64,000 nt of DNA from Cellulomonas gilvus ATCC 13127. GTDB lineage: Bacteria > Actinomycetota > Actinomycetes > Actinomycetales > Cellulomonadaceae. A program made the translations under genes and the position numbers. Below, piece by piece: positions 31,805 to 40,137 of this stretch (positions are counted from its first letter, which is position 1; each line of letters starts with the position of its first letter). The stretch spans positions 2,976,001-3,040,000 of the forward strand of contig NC_015671.1 in assembly GCF_000218545.1 (NCBI RefSeq). The letters are read 5' to 3'. Below the pieces are notes generated by a model. That model was not told the DNA's origin. It did not search any database and worked only from the letters and a program-made list of their open reading frames with translations.

Positions 31805-32767
31805 ATGACATGGCTCGTGACCGGCGGTGCCGGATACATCGGTGCGCACGTGGTGCGCGCGTTCGCGAAGGTCGGCCTGGACTCCGTCGTCCTCGACGAC
31901 CTGTCCAGCGGCCACCGGGGCTTCGTGCCCGAGGGTGTGCCGTTCGTCGAGGGCTCGATCAACGACACCGACCTGGTGGCGGACGCCCTCGCCCACCACG
32001 GCGTCGAGGGCGTCGTGCACCTCGCGGCGTTCAAGTACGCCGGCGTCTCGGTGCAGCGGCCGCTGCACACGTACACGCAGAACGTCACGGGCACGATCAG
32101 CCTGCTCGAGGCGATGGCCGCCCAGGGCGTCGACAAGATCGTCTACTCGTCGTCGGCCGCGGTGTTCGGAACGCCGGACACGGACCTGGTGACCGAGCAG
32201 ACGCCGACGCTGCCGCAGTCGCCGTACGGCGAGTCCAAGCTGGTGGGCGAGTGGCTGCTGCGTGACCAGGCCACGGCCGTCGGCCTGCAGCACACGAGCC
32301 TGCGCTACTTCAACGTCGTCGGCTCGGGCACCCCCGACATCTGGGACACGAGCCCGCACAACCTGTTCCCGCTGGTGTTCGACGCGCTGCTGGACGGCCG
32401 CACGCCGATCATCAAGGGCACCGACTACCCGACGCCCGACGGGACGTGCGTGCGCGACTACATCCACGTCGCCGATCTCGCGGACGCGCACGTCGCCGCC
32501 GCGCGCACGCTCGCCGAGGGCGGGACGCTCGAGCCCGCGTACAACCTGGGCTCGGGCGACGGCATGTCGGTCAAGGAGATCATGACCGCGGTCGCGCGCG
32601 TCACGGGCATCGACTTCGACCCGATCCTCGAGGACCGCCGCCCCGGCGACCCCGCACGCATCGTCGCGTCCGGCGAGCTCGCGGCCCGCGACCTGGGCTG
32701 GAAGATGACCTACACGGTCGACGAGATGGTCCGCACGGCCTGGGAGGCCCGGTCCGCGCACCGCTGA
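31805..32767 (+). CDS. galE: UDP-glucose 4-epimerase
   Basis: The protein has 320 residues, slightly shorter than the usual ~330-340. NAD motif TGGAGYIGAHV opens it, catalytic Ser in SSSAAVFG and the pair YGESK follow, and the sugar-binding part has RYFNVVGSG and DGTCVRDYIHVADLADAH. It interconverts UDP-glucose and UDP-galactose for cell-wall glycans and galactose use. It appears monocistronic with its own 197-base upstream region and a strong downstream hairpin. Confidence 0.93.
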   Translation: MTWLVTGGAGYIGAHVVRAFAKVGLDSVVLDDLSSGHRGFVPEGVPFVEGSINDTDLVADALAHHGVEGVVHLAAFKYAGVSVQRPLHTYTQNVTGTISLLEAMAAQGVDKIVYSSSAAVFGTPDTDLVTEQTPTLPQSPYGESKLVGEWLLRDQATAVGLQHTSLRYFNVVGSGTPDIWDTSPHNLFPLVFDALLDGRTPIIKGTDYPTPDGTCVRDYIHVADLADAHVAAARTLAEGGTLEPAYNLGSGDGMSVKEIMTAVARVTGIDFDPILEDRRPGDPARIVASGELAARDLGWKMTYTVDEMVRTAWEARSAHR

Positions 32768-32778
32768 CCGGCACCGCC

Positions 32779-32814
32779 CGCCGGGGGCGTCGGCTCGTGC
32801 CGGCGTCCCCGGCG
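32779..32814. terminator. Bidirectional terminator between galE and the LLM gene
   Basis: A 16-bp stem with two G-T pairs (32779-32794 with 32799-32814) and a TCGT loop between convergent genes. Confidence 0.85.
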
Positions 32815-32822
32815 TCCGTCCG

Positions 32823-33719
32823 TCACAGGCCGGCCGCGAACTCCTCGAGCGCACGCTCGTCGCCCGCGTAGATGCCCTCGGCGCGCGGCCAGTGCACGAT
32901 CACGTCGGTGAACCCGAGCCCGGCCGCGCGCTCCACGCCCTCGGCCGCGAGCGCCGCCGACGTCAGCGAGAACACGGGCGCACCGTCCAGGCTCAGGTAG
33001 CGCCGCAGCGGCGCCCCGGCCGGGCGGTGCGCGGCCTCGATCGCGTCGAGCTGCGCGACCTGCTGCTCGAGCGCGGCCCACCACTGCTCCTGCGCCGACG
33101 CGCCACCGGCGTCCTCGGTCGCGTAGGCCGCGCCGTACGTCACCCAGCCCTGCCCGTACCGCGCCGCGAGCGTCATGGTGCGCGGTCCCGCGGCGGCGAC
33201 GACGAAGGGCGTGCGGGGCTGCGCGATCGTGCCGGGCACCATGCGCGCGTCGTGCGCGGTGTAGAACTCCCCCGCGTGCTCGGTCACGGGCTGCGTGAGG
33301 AGCGCATCGAGCAGCCCGACGAACTCCTCGAACCGGCGCGTGCGCTCGCCGCGGGTCGGGGCGGGTCCGGTCACGTGCGCGTCGAAGCCCTCACCGCCCG
33401 CGCCGATCCCGAGCAGGAACCGGCCCTCGCTCACGTCGTCCAGGCCCATGACGTCCTTGGCGAACGGCACGGGGTGGCGGAAGTTCGGGGACGCGACGAA
33501 CGTACCCAGCCCGATCCTGCTCGTCACCTGCGCGGCCGCGGCGAGCAGCGGCACGGTCGCGAACCACGGCTGGTCGGCGAGCGTGCGCCACGCCAGGTGG
33601 TCGTACGTCCACGCGTGGTCGAAGCCCATCTCCTCCGCGCGGCGCCACTTCTCCCGCTGCGTGGCCCACCGCTCCTGCGGCAGGAGCACGATCCCGACCC
33701 GAGGCCGCCCGCTCACCAT
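32823..33719 (-). CDS. LLM-class F420/FMN-dependent oxidoreductase
   Basis: The protein has 298 residues. It shows the luciferase-like TIM barrel marks: WRRAEEMGFDHAWTYDHLAW, LLAAAAQVTSRIGLGTFV, and DDVSEGRFLLGIGAGG, ending with a DVIVHWPR strand. In actinobacteria this class mostly uses coenzyme F420 to oxidise or reduce small molecules; substrate is unknown. It is followed, on the same strand, by no further gene before the galE terminator, and preceded by the metallopeptidase gene. Confidence 0.82.
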   Translation of the reverse strand: MVSGRPRVGIVLLPQERWATQREKWRRAEEMGFDHAWTYDHLAWRTLADQPWFATVPLLAAAAQVTSRIGLGTFVASPNFRHPVPFAKDVMGLDDVSEGRFLLGIGAGGEGFDAHVTGPAPTRGERTRRFEEFVGLLDALLTQPVTEHAGEFYTAHDARMVPGTIAQPRTPFVVAAAGPRTMTLAARYGQGWVTYGAAYATEDAGGASAQEQWWAALEQQVAQLDAIEAAHRPAGAPLRRYLSLDGAPVFSLTSAALAAEGVERAAGLGFTDVIVHWPRAEGIYAGDERALEEFAAGL

Positions 33720-33746
33720 GGCGACGACCCTAGTTCGCGGTCCGCA

Positions 33747-34100
33747 TCACGCCCATCCCAGCTCGTGCAGGCGGTCGTCGTCGATGCCGAAGTGGTGCGC
33801 GATCTCGTGCACCACCGTGATGGCGACCTCCTCGACCACGTCGTCACGCGTGTCGCAGATCTCGAGCGTCGGGTTGCGGAACACCGTGATGCGATCGGGC
33901 AGCGAACCCGCGGCCCAGGAGTCGGTGCGCTCGGTGAGCGGCACCCCCTCGTACAGGCCCAGCAGGTCCTCGTCCCCGGGCGGGGCGTCGTCCTCCACCA
34001 GCACGACGACGTTGTCCATCATGCGCGCGAGCTCGGGCGGGACCTCGTCCAGCGCATCGCGCACGGCGTCCTCGAACTCCTCGCGCGACATCTCGACCAT
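33747..34100 (-). CDS. Minimal zincin metallopeptidase (PF06262-like)
   Basis: The protein has 117 residues. The zinc site HEIAHHFGIDDDRLHELGW is at the C-terminus (HExxH plus a later acidic residue), as in the small metallopeptidase family represented by the structure of TTHA0227-like proteins. The N-terminus MVEMSREEFEDAVRDALDEVP is typical for this family. No signal peptide is present, so it is cytoplasmic; the substrate is unknown. The ATG at 34100 is set by homology-like start and by lack of a better site; it may share a transcript with the LLM gene (27-base gap). Confidence 0.85.
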   Translation of the reverse strand: MVEMSREEFEDAVRDALDEVPPELARMMDNVVVLVEDDAPPGDEDLLGLYEGVPLTERTDSWAAGSLPDRITVFRNPTLEICDTRDDVVEEVAITVVHEIAHHFGIDDDRLHELGWA

Positions 34101-34235
34101 GGCCCCATCCTGCCTGCTCAGCGCCGTGCACGCCGGGGCCGCTCGCCCGCCCCCGGGGCTCACTTTGGAGATAGCGCCCCGGACCCCGTATGCTCATGCC
34201 CGGTCAACCGACGCCTCGGACGTCAGGGGCGAGAC

Positions 34236-34308
34236 GCCCTCATCGTCTAGCGGCCTAGGACCCCGCCCTTTCACGGCGGTAGCACGGGTTCGAATCCCGT
34301 TGGGGGTA
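34236..34308 (+). tRNA. tRNA-Glu (anticodon TTC)
   Basis: The 73 bases fold fully: acceptor GCCCTCA/TGGGGGT, anticodon loop CTTTCAC on a GCCGC-like stem, and T-arm ACGGG TTCGAAT CCCGT. Discriminator A, CCA not encoded. It opens a Glu-Asp-Phe tRNA cluster. Confidence 0.96.
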
Positions 34309-34354
34309 CGAGCAGGTGCAGTGAAAGCAGTTCAGCAAGAAGGTCTCACCACGA

Positions 34355-34428
34355 GGCCCCGTAGCGCAGTTGGTTAGCGCGCCGCCCTGTCACGGCGGAG
34401 GTCGCGGGTTCAAGTCCCGTCGGGGTCG
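34355..34428 (+). tRNA. tRNA-Asp (anticodon GTC)
   Basis: The 74 bases fold fully: acceptor GGCCCCG/CGGGGTC, anticodon loop CTGTCAC, and T-arm GCGGG TTCAAGT CCCGT. Discriminator G, as expected for Asp; CCA not encoded. Confidence 0.96.
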
Positions 34429-34436
34429 CTCGACAC

Positions 34437-34460
34437 ACGCCGGTCACTCGTGACCGGCGT
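34437..34460 (+). terminator. Hairpin between tRNA-Asp and tRNA-Phe
   Basis: An 11-bp stem (34437-34447 with 34450-34460) and a 2-base loop. It may terminate the Glu-Asp transcript or act as a processing signal. Confidence 0.5.
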
Positions 34461-34485
34461 CGTCGTTCGAGGGCATGTCTCTCAC

Positions 34486-34558
34486 GGCTCTGTAGCTCAG
34501 TTGGTAGAGCGTTCGACTGAAAATCGAAAGGTCACCGGATCGACGCCGGTCGGAGCCA
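34486..34558 (+). tRNA. tRNA-Phe (anticodon GAA)
   Basis: The 73 bases fold as a cloverleaf: acceptor GGCTCTG/CGGAGCC, anticodon loop CTGAAAA on TTCGA/TCGAA, discriminator A. The T-arm is ACCGG ATCGACG CCGGT: position 54 is A, not the near-universal T. The rest of the T-loop (T55, C56, A58) is normal. Confidence 0.94.
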
Positions 34559-34563
34559 CCGCC

Positions 34564-34599
34564 ACGAAGCCCCACCTGGGAGACCAGGTGGGGCTTCGT
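34564..34599 (+). terminator. Terminator of the tRNA cluster
   Basis: A perfect 16-bp stem (34564-34579 with 34584-34599) with GAGA loop, followed by a pyrimidine-rich stretch, five bases after tRNA-Phe. Confidence 0.9.
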
Positions 34600-34731
34600 C
34601 GTCTCCCCTCCCGTGACTGCGGACTCCCGCCTCCCGGACCCGCAGGTCACACGCGCGCGTCGCGGCCCTGACCCGCCCCGGGGCGACCGCGCCTGACTAG
34701 GCTGGGCGCACGTCGCCGTCAAGGAGGATCC

Positions 34732-35172
34732 GTGACCACCCCATCCGGGCCCGAACGCCACCGCTCGTTCTTCGACCGCCTGACCGACCCGATCGCCGAG
34801 CGCGCGCGGGAGAAGATCGGCCAGGCCGAGGACCGCGTGCGCTCCTCGATCCAGGCGGAGATCGACGCCGTCTCGGCCAGCGTGCGGGCCCGCGCTGTGC
34901 AGGTCCGCCCGTCGGCGATCGCGTTCGCGTCAGCGGCGCTCCTGACCGTGTTCGGCCTGGCGCTGCTGGTGACCGCGGCGGTCATCGGCCTCTCGCACGC
35001 GGTCGAGCCGTGGCTCGCCGCGCTGCTGGTCGGCGTCGCGCTCATCCTGCTGGCGGCCGGGTTCGCCGCGTGGGGCCGCAACCACCTCCCGAAGTCGCCG
35101 CCCGTCGACCTCACGCGCATGCGCGAGCCCAGCCACCCCGCGGGCGAGCTGGTGCATCCCTGGGCGGACTGA
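34732..35172 (+). CDS. Small membrane protein, holin-superfamily-like
   Basis: The protein has 146 residues. A charged amphipathic N-terminal region (~60 residues) leads to two adjacent hydrophobic helices (about 63-83 and 93-112) and a polar tail. This is close to the layout of actinobacterial DUF1469-type (holin superfamily III) proteins, which are chromosomal envelope proteins rather than phage lysis factors. An AAGGAGG site precedes the GTG. It heads a run of three similar envelope genes. Confidence 0.65.
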   Translation: MTTPSGPERHRSFFDRLTDPIAERAREKIGQAEDRVRSSIQAEIDAVSASVRARAVQVRPSAIAFASAALLTVFGLALLVTAAVIGLSHAVEPWLAALLVGVALILLAAGFAAWGRNHLPKSPPVDLTRMREPSHPAGELVHPWAD

Positions 35173-35265
35173 CCCACCCACCGCGCGGGTGACGCCACGG
35201 GGCGACACACTGGGTGATCAGCACACCTGCGGGCACGTCCCGTGCGGACGACGAAAGGCTGGACG

Positions 35266-35673
35266 ATGACGCAGACGGCACCCCCGTCACCCGAGCGCTC
35301 CCTCGGGCAGCTCCTGAGCGACCTGAGCGAGCAGACGTCGCGCCTGGTGCGCGCCGAGATCGACCTCGCCAAGGCGGAGCTCGTCGGGCGACTCAAGGCG
35401 CTGGGCGCGGGGGCCGGCCTGCTCGCCGCCGCGGGCGTCGTGGCGCTGTACCTGGTCACCGCGATCCTGGCGACGCTCGTGATCGTGCTCGACCTGTTCC
35501 TGCCGCTGTGGCTCGCGGCCCTCATCGTCACCACCCTCCTGCTGCTGGTGGTGGTGCTGCTGGGGCTGCTCGGCGTCCGCAAGCTCAAGCAGGGCACGCC
35601 GCCCACGCCCGCGCGCGCCATCGAGAACGTGCAGAAGGACGTCGACGCCGTCAAGGGAGGCCTGGCCCGATGA
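35266..35673 (+). CDS. Phage-holin-family (DUF1469) membrane protein
   Basis: The protein has 135 residues. SLGQLLSDLSEQTSRLVRAEIDLAKAEL is the family N-terminal helix, followed by two hydrophobic helices (about 53-75 and 80-102) and a basic tail. Members are widespread in actinobacterial chromosomes, function unknown. The ATG at 35266 is taken over an earlier one without a binding site. Its stop overlaps the ATG of the DUF3618 gene, and that trio (DUF1469, DUF3618) is a common arrangement. Confidence 0.85.
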   Translation: MTQTAPPSPERSLGQLLSDLSEQTSRLVRAEIDLAKAELVGRLKALGAGAGLLAAAGVVALYLVTAILATLVIVLDLFLPLWLAALIVTTLLLLVVVLLGLLGVRKLKQGTPPTPARAIENVQKDVDAVKGGLAR

Positions 35674-35987
35674 GCGACAAGACCGTGCCGCAGGACGACG
35701 AGTCCACGACCGTCCCGTTCACCACCCCCGAGATCCTGGCGCTCGAGGCGCAGATCGCCGCGCAGCGCGTCCAGCTCGCCGCGACGGTCGACGAGGTCGC
35801 GGCCCGGCTCGACCCGCGCACGCAGGCGCAGGCCGCGGCCGCCTCCGCGCAGCGCCTGGTCCACGACGCGATGGGCGAGGACGCGGCGCCCGCCGACCGG
35901 GACCGTGCCCGCAAGATCCTCGCGGGCGCGGCCGCAGGCGTCGTGCTGGTGGTCGCGCTCGCGATCGCCCGCGCCCGCCGTCACTGA
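35670..35987 (+). CDS. DUF3618 domain membrane protein
   Basis: The protein has 105 residues. The conserved run LEAQIAAQRVQLAATVDEVAARLDPR identifies DUF3618, and a C-terminal hydrophobic helix with basic end (VVLVVALAIARARRH) anchors it. Function is unknown; it is usually encoded with a DUF1469 protein, as here. It is followed by a REP-like inverted repeat and a terminator. Confidence 0.85.
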   Translation: MSDKTVPQDDESTTVPFTTPEILALEAQIAAQRVQLAATVDEVAARLDPRTQAQAAAASAQRLVHDAMGEDAAPADRDRARKILAGAAAGVVLVVALAIARARRH

Positions 35988-36020
35988 CCCCAGGCAGCCC
36001 ACCGTCACCCAACCCCCACG

Positions 36021-36095
36021 CCCACCCGCCGAACTGGTACTTATCCGCCAGGTCGGCGGCCGAGGTGGCGGACAGGTACCAGTTCGGCGGGTGGG
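36021..36095. repeat. REP-like palindromic element, locus A (inverted pair)
   Basis: Two 30-base arms (36021-36050 and 36066-36095) match at 28 of 30 positions as an inverted pair. Each carries the core CCGAACTGGTAC...CCGCC. The same core recurs at 48681-48737 and 59841-59993. It lies between the DUF3618 gene and the next terminator. Confidence 0.85.
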
Positions 36096-36110
36096 TGCGG
36101 GGTGGGATGA

Positions 36111-36145
36111 CGATGGCCCCGACGCCTGAGGCGTCGGGGCCATCG
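36111..36145. terminator. Bidirectional terminator between DUF3618 and bldC
   Basis: A perfect 16-bp stem (36111-36126 with 36130-36145) and a 3-base loop between convergent genes, 15 bases after the REP-like element. Confidence 0.85.
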
Positions 36146-36209
36146 GGGTGCGTGGACGGACCGGGTCCGCCGCGGTGCGGTGAGGGAGTCCGCGGCCGGA
36201 CCGGGGGCG

Positions 36210-36416
36210 TCAGTGCGCGTGGCGCGGCTGCGGGACCCCGCTGAGCAGGGCCTGGACCTCGGACTCGAGGTAGCGACGGTGGCCCCCGAGCGTGCGGATG
36301 GAGGAGAGCTTGCCGGACTTCGCCCAGCGCGTGACCGTCTTCGGGTCGACGCGGAACAGGGTGGCGACCTCCGACGGCGTGAGGAGGTTCTCGTTGGGTG
36401 CGGGCTTGACGGTCAT
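36210..36416 (-). CDS. bldC: BldC-family MerR-like regulator
   Basis: The protein has 68 residues, the usual BldC length. LLTPSEVATLFRVDPKTVTRWAKSG is the winged helix and LSSIRTLGGHRRYLESEV the C-terminal part; both are nearly identical to streptomycete BldC. BldC oligomerises along DNA repeats and delays development in Streptomyces; in non-sporulating relatives its targets are less known. An AGGAGGC-like site precedes the ATG at 36416. The 502-base upstream region holds no gene. Confidence 0.95.
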   Translation of the reverse strand: MTVKPAPNENLLTPSEVATLFRVDPKTVTRWAKSGKLSSIRTLGGHRRYLESEVQALLSGVPQPRHAH

Positions 36417-36918
36417 GGGAACTGCCTCCTGACGCGGGGGTGACGAGCCGGGACTCCCCGCCCGGCCGGCGCCACCGAGTTCGGTGGGTCGTGCCTTGTG
36501 TGAGCCGTCCGGGTGAACCCCGGGGCTGGCCGACTCACGCGACCTAGCATGAACGACCCTCGCATAGAGGGCGATTCGGGACACGATTTGATGACGAAAG
36601 CGTACAACTCGGTCTCGTGAACCGGCGAGTCCGCTGGTGGGCGGCCTGCGAGCCAGCCTAAACCGGACTTTTCGACCGTGCTCGTCGACTGCGCGTCGAA
36701 TCCGTACGCCCGGTCGCCCCGTCTCACCTGGTGCCCCGCGTCACCCGATCGTGGACCGCTCCGCCGGCTGGCGGACGTGATGTGCCTCGCCCCGGCGCAA
36801 GTGGCCGGAATACGCGCCGAGCATGTACCGTTGCGGCACGAAGAGACGATTCAGCACCCCGGGGCCGCACGTGTGAGCACGGTGCCGCCCCGCATCCACG
36901 TTAGAGGGGGTCGATGCC
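36417..36918. other. Long intergenic region between bldC and the DUF3073 gene
   Basis: The 502 bases hold the divergent promoters of bldC and the DUF3073 gene. Local AT-rich patches (around 36570-36620 and 36840-36860) would suit promoters or BldC binding. No gene, strong hairpin or recognisable riboswitch was seen; short open frames lack binding sites. Confidence 0.6.
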
Positions 36919-37122
36919 ATGGGGCGCGGCCGTCAGAAGGCTAAGCAGACGAAGGTGGCCCGGGAGCTGAAGTACTTCAGCCCGGACACCAACTACCGGG
37001 CCCTGGAGCAGGAGCTGGCGTCTCGCAGTCCCGAGCACGTCGATCGGCGCGGCGGTGCCGCGGTCGACACCGACGACGGTGACGAGGACGAGTATCCGGG
37101 CTGGATCAACGACGAGCGCTGA
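36919..37122 (+). CDS. DUF3073 protein
   Basis: The product has 67 residues. MGRGRQKAKQTKVARELKYFSPDTNY is the conserved DUF3073 start (basic, then Y..F.PD), followed by an acidic tail ending EYPGWINDER. This short protein is nearly universal in actinobacteria and of unknown function. A GAGGGGG site precedes the ATG. It is isolated, followed by the purM-side terminator. Confidence 0.92.
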   Translation: MGRGRQKAKQTKVARELKYFSPDTNYRALEQELASRSPEHVDRRGGAAVDTDDGDEDEYPGWINDER

Positions 37123-37252
37123 ATCTGCGCGCTGACCGATACGCCGGCCGCACGTGATCGTCGGAACCCGATCTCTTCTCCCGACGGTCGCCGCCACGGC
37201 CCTCCCGCGCCTCACCCGGCGCAGGACCGGCAGCGCGCGCACGACGCACCCG

Positions 37253-37295
37253 ACGCCTCGGCGCCGGCCACCCCAGGTGGTCGGCGCCGAGGCGT
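37253..37295. terminator. Terminator at the end of purF-purM
   Basis: A 20-bp stem with one G-T pair (37253-37272 with 37276-37295) and a 3-base loop, 29 bases beyond the purM stop. It may also stop the DUF3073 transcript. Confidence 0.85.
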
Positions 37296-37323
37296 GTCCG
37301 GGACTGCGAGGCCCGCGGAGACG

Positions 37324-38472
37324 TCAGACCGTGCGGTACCGGCCGTGCAGCTGCACCGCGCCGCCCGCGACTCCCTTGGTGCCGGACACGAACCCGGGCG
37401 CACCCGGCACGTCACGCACGGGGTCGGCGGTGCGCACGGAACCGAGCTCCCAGGCGGGCAGGCCCAGCTCGGCCGCGTGGGCCAGCACGCCCTCCAGCGC
37501 GTCGGGCGCCACCACGGCGACCATGCCGACGCCCAGGTTGAGCGTGCCCTCGAGGTCCACCCACGGCACCTGGCCCAGACCCTGCACGAGCGTGAAGATC
37601 GGCGGCAGCGTCCAGCCGCCGCGGTCGACGTCCGCCACCAGGCCGGCGGGCAGGATCCGCGCGACGTTCGCCGCGAGCCCGCCGCCGGTCACGTGGCTGA
37701 ACGCGTGCAGACCTGCGACGCCCGCACGCCGCGCGAGCGCCAGGCAGTCGGCGGCGTAGACCCGGGTGGGCTCCAGGAGCTCCTCCCCCAGGGTCCGGCC
37801 GAGCTCGTCGACCTGCCGCTCCAGGCCCCAGCCCGCCTGCCGCACCACGGCACGCACCAGCGAGTAGCCGTTGGAGTGCAGGCCGCTCGAGCCGAGCGCC
37901 ACGAGCACGTCACCCGCGCGCACGCGCTCGGGGCCCAGCAGCTCGTCGGCCTCGACGACGCCCGTCGCGGCACCCGCGACGTCGTACTCGTCGGGTGCGA
38001 GCAGGCCCGGGTGCTCGGCGGTCTCGCCGCCGACGAGCGCGGTGCCGGCCACCGCGCACGCCTGCGCGATGCCGCGCACGACGTCGGCGATGCGCTCGGG
38101 GACCACGCGGCCGGTCGCGATGTAGTCGGTCATGAAGAGCGGCTCGGCACCGACCACGACGATGTCGTCGACCACCATGCCGACCAGGTCGAAACCGATG
38201 GTGTGATGCACGTCGAGCGCCTGCGCGATCGCGACCTTGGTGCCCACGCCGTCGGTCGACGTCGCGAGCAGCGGATGGCGGTAGCGCGTGAGGAAGCTCG
38301 CGTCGTACAGACCCGCGAACCCGCCCACGCCTCCGAGCACGCGTGCGCCGTGCGTCGCGCGGACCGCGTCCTTCATGAGCTCGACGGCCTTGTCGCCGGC
38401 CTCGGTGTCGACGCCGGCGGTGGCGTACGTGATCGGCGTCGTCGGTGTGGCGGCGTCGGTCGGGTGCGTCAC
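37324..38472 (-). CDS. purM: Phosphoribosylformylglycinamidine cyclo-ligase
   Basis: The protein has 382 residues. TYATAGVDTEAGDKAVELMK starts the family core, TDGVGTKV and DIVVVGAEPLF carry ATP-binding residues, and HSNGYSLVR and GLHAFSHVTGGGLAANVARI follow. It closes the imidazole ring of AIR from FGAM with ATP in the purine pathway. The GTG at 38472 has a TGGAG site and lies 11 bases after the purF stop, so purF-purM is an operon in that order. Confidence 0.95.
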   Translation of the reverse strand: MTHPTDAATPTTPITYATAGVDTEAGDKAVELMKDAVRATHGARVLGGVGGFAGLYDASFLTRYRHPLLATSTDGVGTKVAIAQALDVHHTIGFDLVGMVVDDIVVVGAEPLFMTDYIATGRVVPERIADVVRGIAQACAVAGTALVGGETAEHPGLLAPDEYDVAGAATGVVEADELLGPERVRAGDVLVALGSSGLHSNGYSLVRAVVRQAGWGLERQVDELGRTLGEELLEPTRVYAADCLALARRAGVAGLHAFSHVTGGGLAANVARILPAGLVADVDRGGWTLPPIFTLVQGLGQVPWVDLEGTLNLGVGMVAVVAPDALEGVLAHAAELGLPAWELGSVRTADPVRDVPGAPGFVSGTKGVAGGAVQLHGRYRTV

Positions 38473-38483
38473 GGGGGCTCCAG

Positions 38484-40031
38484 TCAGGGGTGGTCGAGCG
38501 CGGTCGAGCCGCCCGCGCCGGGGGTGATCGAGACGAGCCCGTCCTCGGGCGCGCCGAGCGGCAGCTCGTTCTGCTCGAGCAGGTGCTTGCCCAGGCGGTC
38601 GGCGGGCGGCAGCTCGATCGGGTACCGACCCGAGAAGCACGCCGTGCACAGCTGGCTCGCGGGCTGCTCGGTGGCCTCGATGAGCGCGGCCTCGGAGATG
38701 TAGCCCAGCGAGTCCGCTCCGAGCGAGGCGCCGATCTCGGCGGCGCTCAGGCCGTTGGCGATCAGCTCGGCACGGCTCGCGAAGTCGATTCCGTAGAAGC
38801 ACGGCCACTTCACGGGCGGCGACGAGATCCGCACGTGCACCTCGGCGGCGCCCGCCTCGCGCAGCATGCGGATGAGCGCGCGCTGGGTGTTGCCGCGCAC
38901 GATCGAGTCGTCCACGACCACCAGGCGCTTGCCGCGGATGACCTCACGCAGCGGGTTGAGCTTGAGCCGGATGCCGAGCTGGCGCAGGGTCTGGCTCGGC
39001 TGGATGAACGTGCGGCCGACGTAGGCGTTCTTGGTCAGCCCCTGGCCGAACGGGATGCCCGACTGCTGCGCGTAACCGACCGCCGCGGGCGTGCCCGACT
39101 CGGGCACCGGGATCACCAGGTCCGCCTCGACCGGGTGCTCGACCGCGAGCCGGCGACCCATCTCGACGCGCGCGGCGTGCACCGAGCGGCCCGCGATCGT
39201 GGTGTCCGGCCGGGCCAGGTACACGTACTCGAACACGCAGCCCGCACGCTGCGCCGTGGCGAACTTCACCGAGCGCAGGCCGTCGGCGTCGATCGCGATG
39301 AACTCGCCCGGCTCGACCTCGCGCACGTAGCTCGCGCCGACGATGTCGAGCGCCGGGGTCTCGGACGCGACCACCCAGCCGCGCTCGAGGCGGCCGAGCA
39401 CGAGCGGCCGCACACCCTGCGGGTCACGTGCGGCGTACAGCGTGCGCTCGTCCATGAAGACCAGCGAGAACGCGCCGCGCAGGCGCGGCAGCACCTCGAG
39501 CGCCGTGGCCTCGAGCGTGTGGTCCGGGTCGCCCGCGAGCAGCGCGGTGATGAGCGCGGTGTCGGTGGTGTTGCCGCGCGCGAGCTCACCGCGCCGCTGG
39601 CTGCCGTACCGCTCCGCGACGAGCTCGACGAGCTCGGCGGTATTGGTCAGGTTGCCGTTGTGGCCGAGCGCGACCGTGCCCGCGGCCGTGGCCCCGAGCG
39701 TGGGCTGCGCGTTCTCCCAGTTGCTCGCGCCGGTGGTCGAGTACCGCGCGTGGCCGATCGCGATGTGCCCCTGCAGCGCGTTGAGCGCCGTCTCGTCGAA
39801 CACCTGCGAGACCAGGCCCATGTCCTTGTAGACCAGCAGCTGCTGACCGTTGCTGGTCGCGATGCCCGCCGACTCCTGGCCGCGGTGCTGCAGCGCGTAC
39901 AGGCCGAAGTAGGTGAGCTTGGCGACCTCCTCACCCGGAGCCCAGACACCGAAGACGCCGCAGGCGTCCTGGGGGCCTTTCTCGTCCGGGAGGAGATCGT
40001 GGTTCAGTCGTCCGTCAGCGCGGGGGGCCAC
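38484..40031 (-). CDS. purF: Amidophosphoribosyltransferase
   Basis: The protein has about 515 residues. It opens with a short propeptide before DACGVFGVWAPG, whose Cys becomes the N-terminal nucleophile of the glutaminase after processing. The phosphoribosyltransferase part contains RLVVVDDSIVRGNTQRALI. Three later Cys (PVKWPCFYGIDF, QLCTACFSG) could hold an iron-sulfur cluster as in Bacillus-type PurF. It makes phosphoribosylamine, the first step of purine synthesis. The GTG start at 40031 has no clear binding site; one 18 bases upstream is possible. Confidence 0.95.
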   Translation of the reverse strand: MAPRADGRLNHDLLPDEKGPQDACGVFGVWAPGEEVAKLTYFGLYALQHRGQESAGIATSNGQQLLVYKDMGLVSQVFDETALNALQGHIAIGHARYSTTGASNWENAQPTLGATAAGTVALGHNGNLTNTAELVELVAERYGSQRRGELARGNTTDTALITALLAGDPDHTLEATALEVLPRLRGAFSLVFMDERTLYAARDPQGVRPLVLGRLERGWVVASETPALDIVGASYVREVEPGEFIAIDADGLRSVKFATAQRAGCVFEYVYLARPDTTIAGRSVHAARVEMGRRLAVEHPVEADLVIPVPESGTPAAVGYAQQSGIPFGQGLTKNAYVGRTFIQPSQTLRQLGIRLKLNPLREVIRGKRLVVVDDSIVRGNTQRALIRMLREAGAAEVHVRISSPPVKWPCFYGIDFASRAELIANGLSAAEIGASLGADSLGYISEAALIEATEQPASQLCTACFSGRYPIELPPADRLGKHLLEQNELPLGAPEDGLVSITPGAGGSTALDHP

Positions 40032-40081
40032 GCGCCTATGGTGACACACCCGTCCGGACGCCCGGCCGCCGTTCCAGACGA

Positions 40082-40123
40082 GGGCGGGGCCGCCGCGAAC
40101 ACCCGGCCGCGACGGCCCCGCCC
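40082..40123. terminator. Terminator of the cenA-like cellulase gene
   Basis: GGGCGGGGCCG pairs with CGGCCCCGCCC (40082-40092 with 40113-40123), 15 bases after the cellulase stop on the minus strand. Confidence 0.65.
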
Positions 40124-40137
40124 CGCTCAGCGCGACC

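Noticed and set aside
28612-32265. Open frame of 1217 codons on the plus strand
   Set aside because: It is Arg/Pro/Gly-rich, covers genes on both strands with recognised domains, and is a shadow of high third-position GC.
34236-34558. Integrated element at the tRNA-Glu-Asp-Phe cluster
   Set aside because: No duplicated tRNA 3' end or integrase was seen, and the flanking genes are ordinary core genes.
3477-35987. Prophage remains (M15 lysin-like gene and holin-family genes)
   Set aside because: The genes are 30 kb apart, without integrase, capsid or terminase; the holin-family genes are normal actinobacterial envelope genes.
36417-36918. Riboswitch or small gene upstream of bldC
   Set aside because: No conserved aptamer motif, ribosome site or coding bias was recognised.
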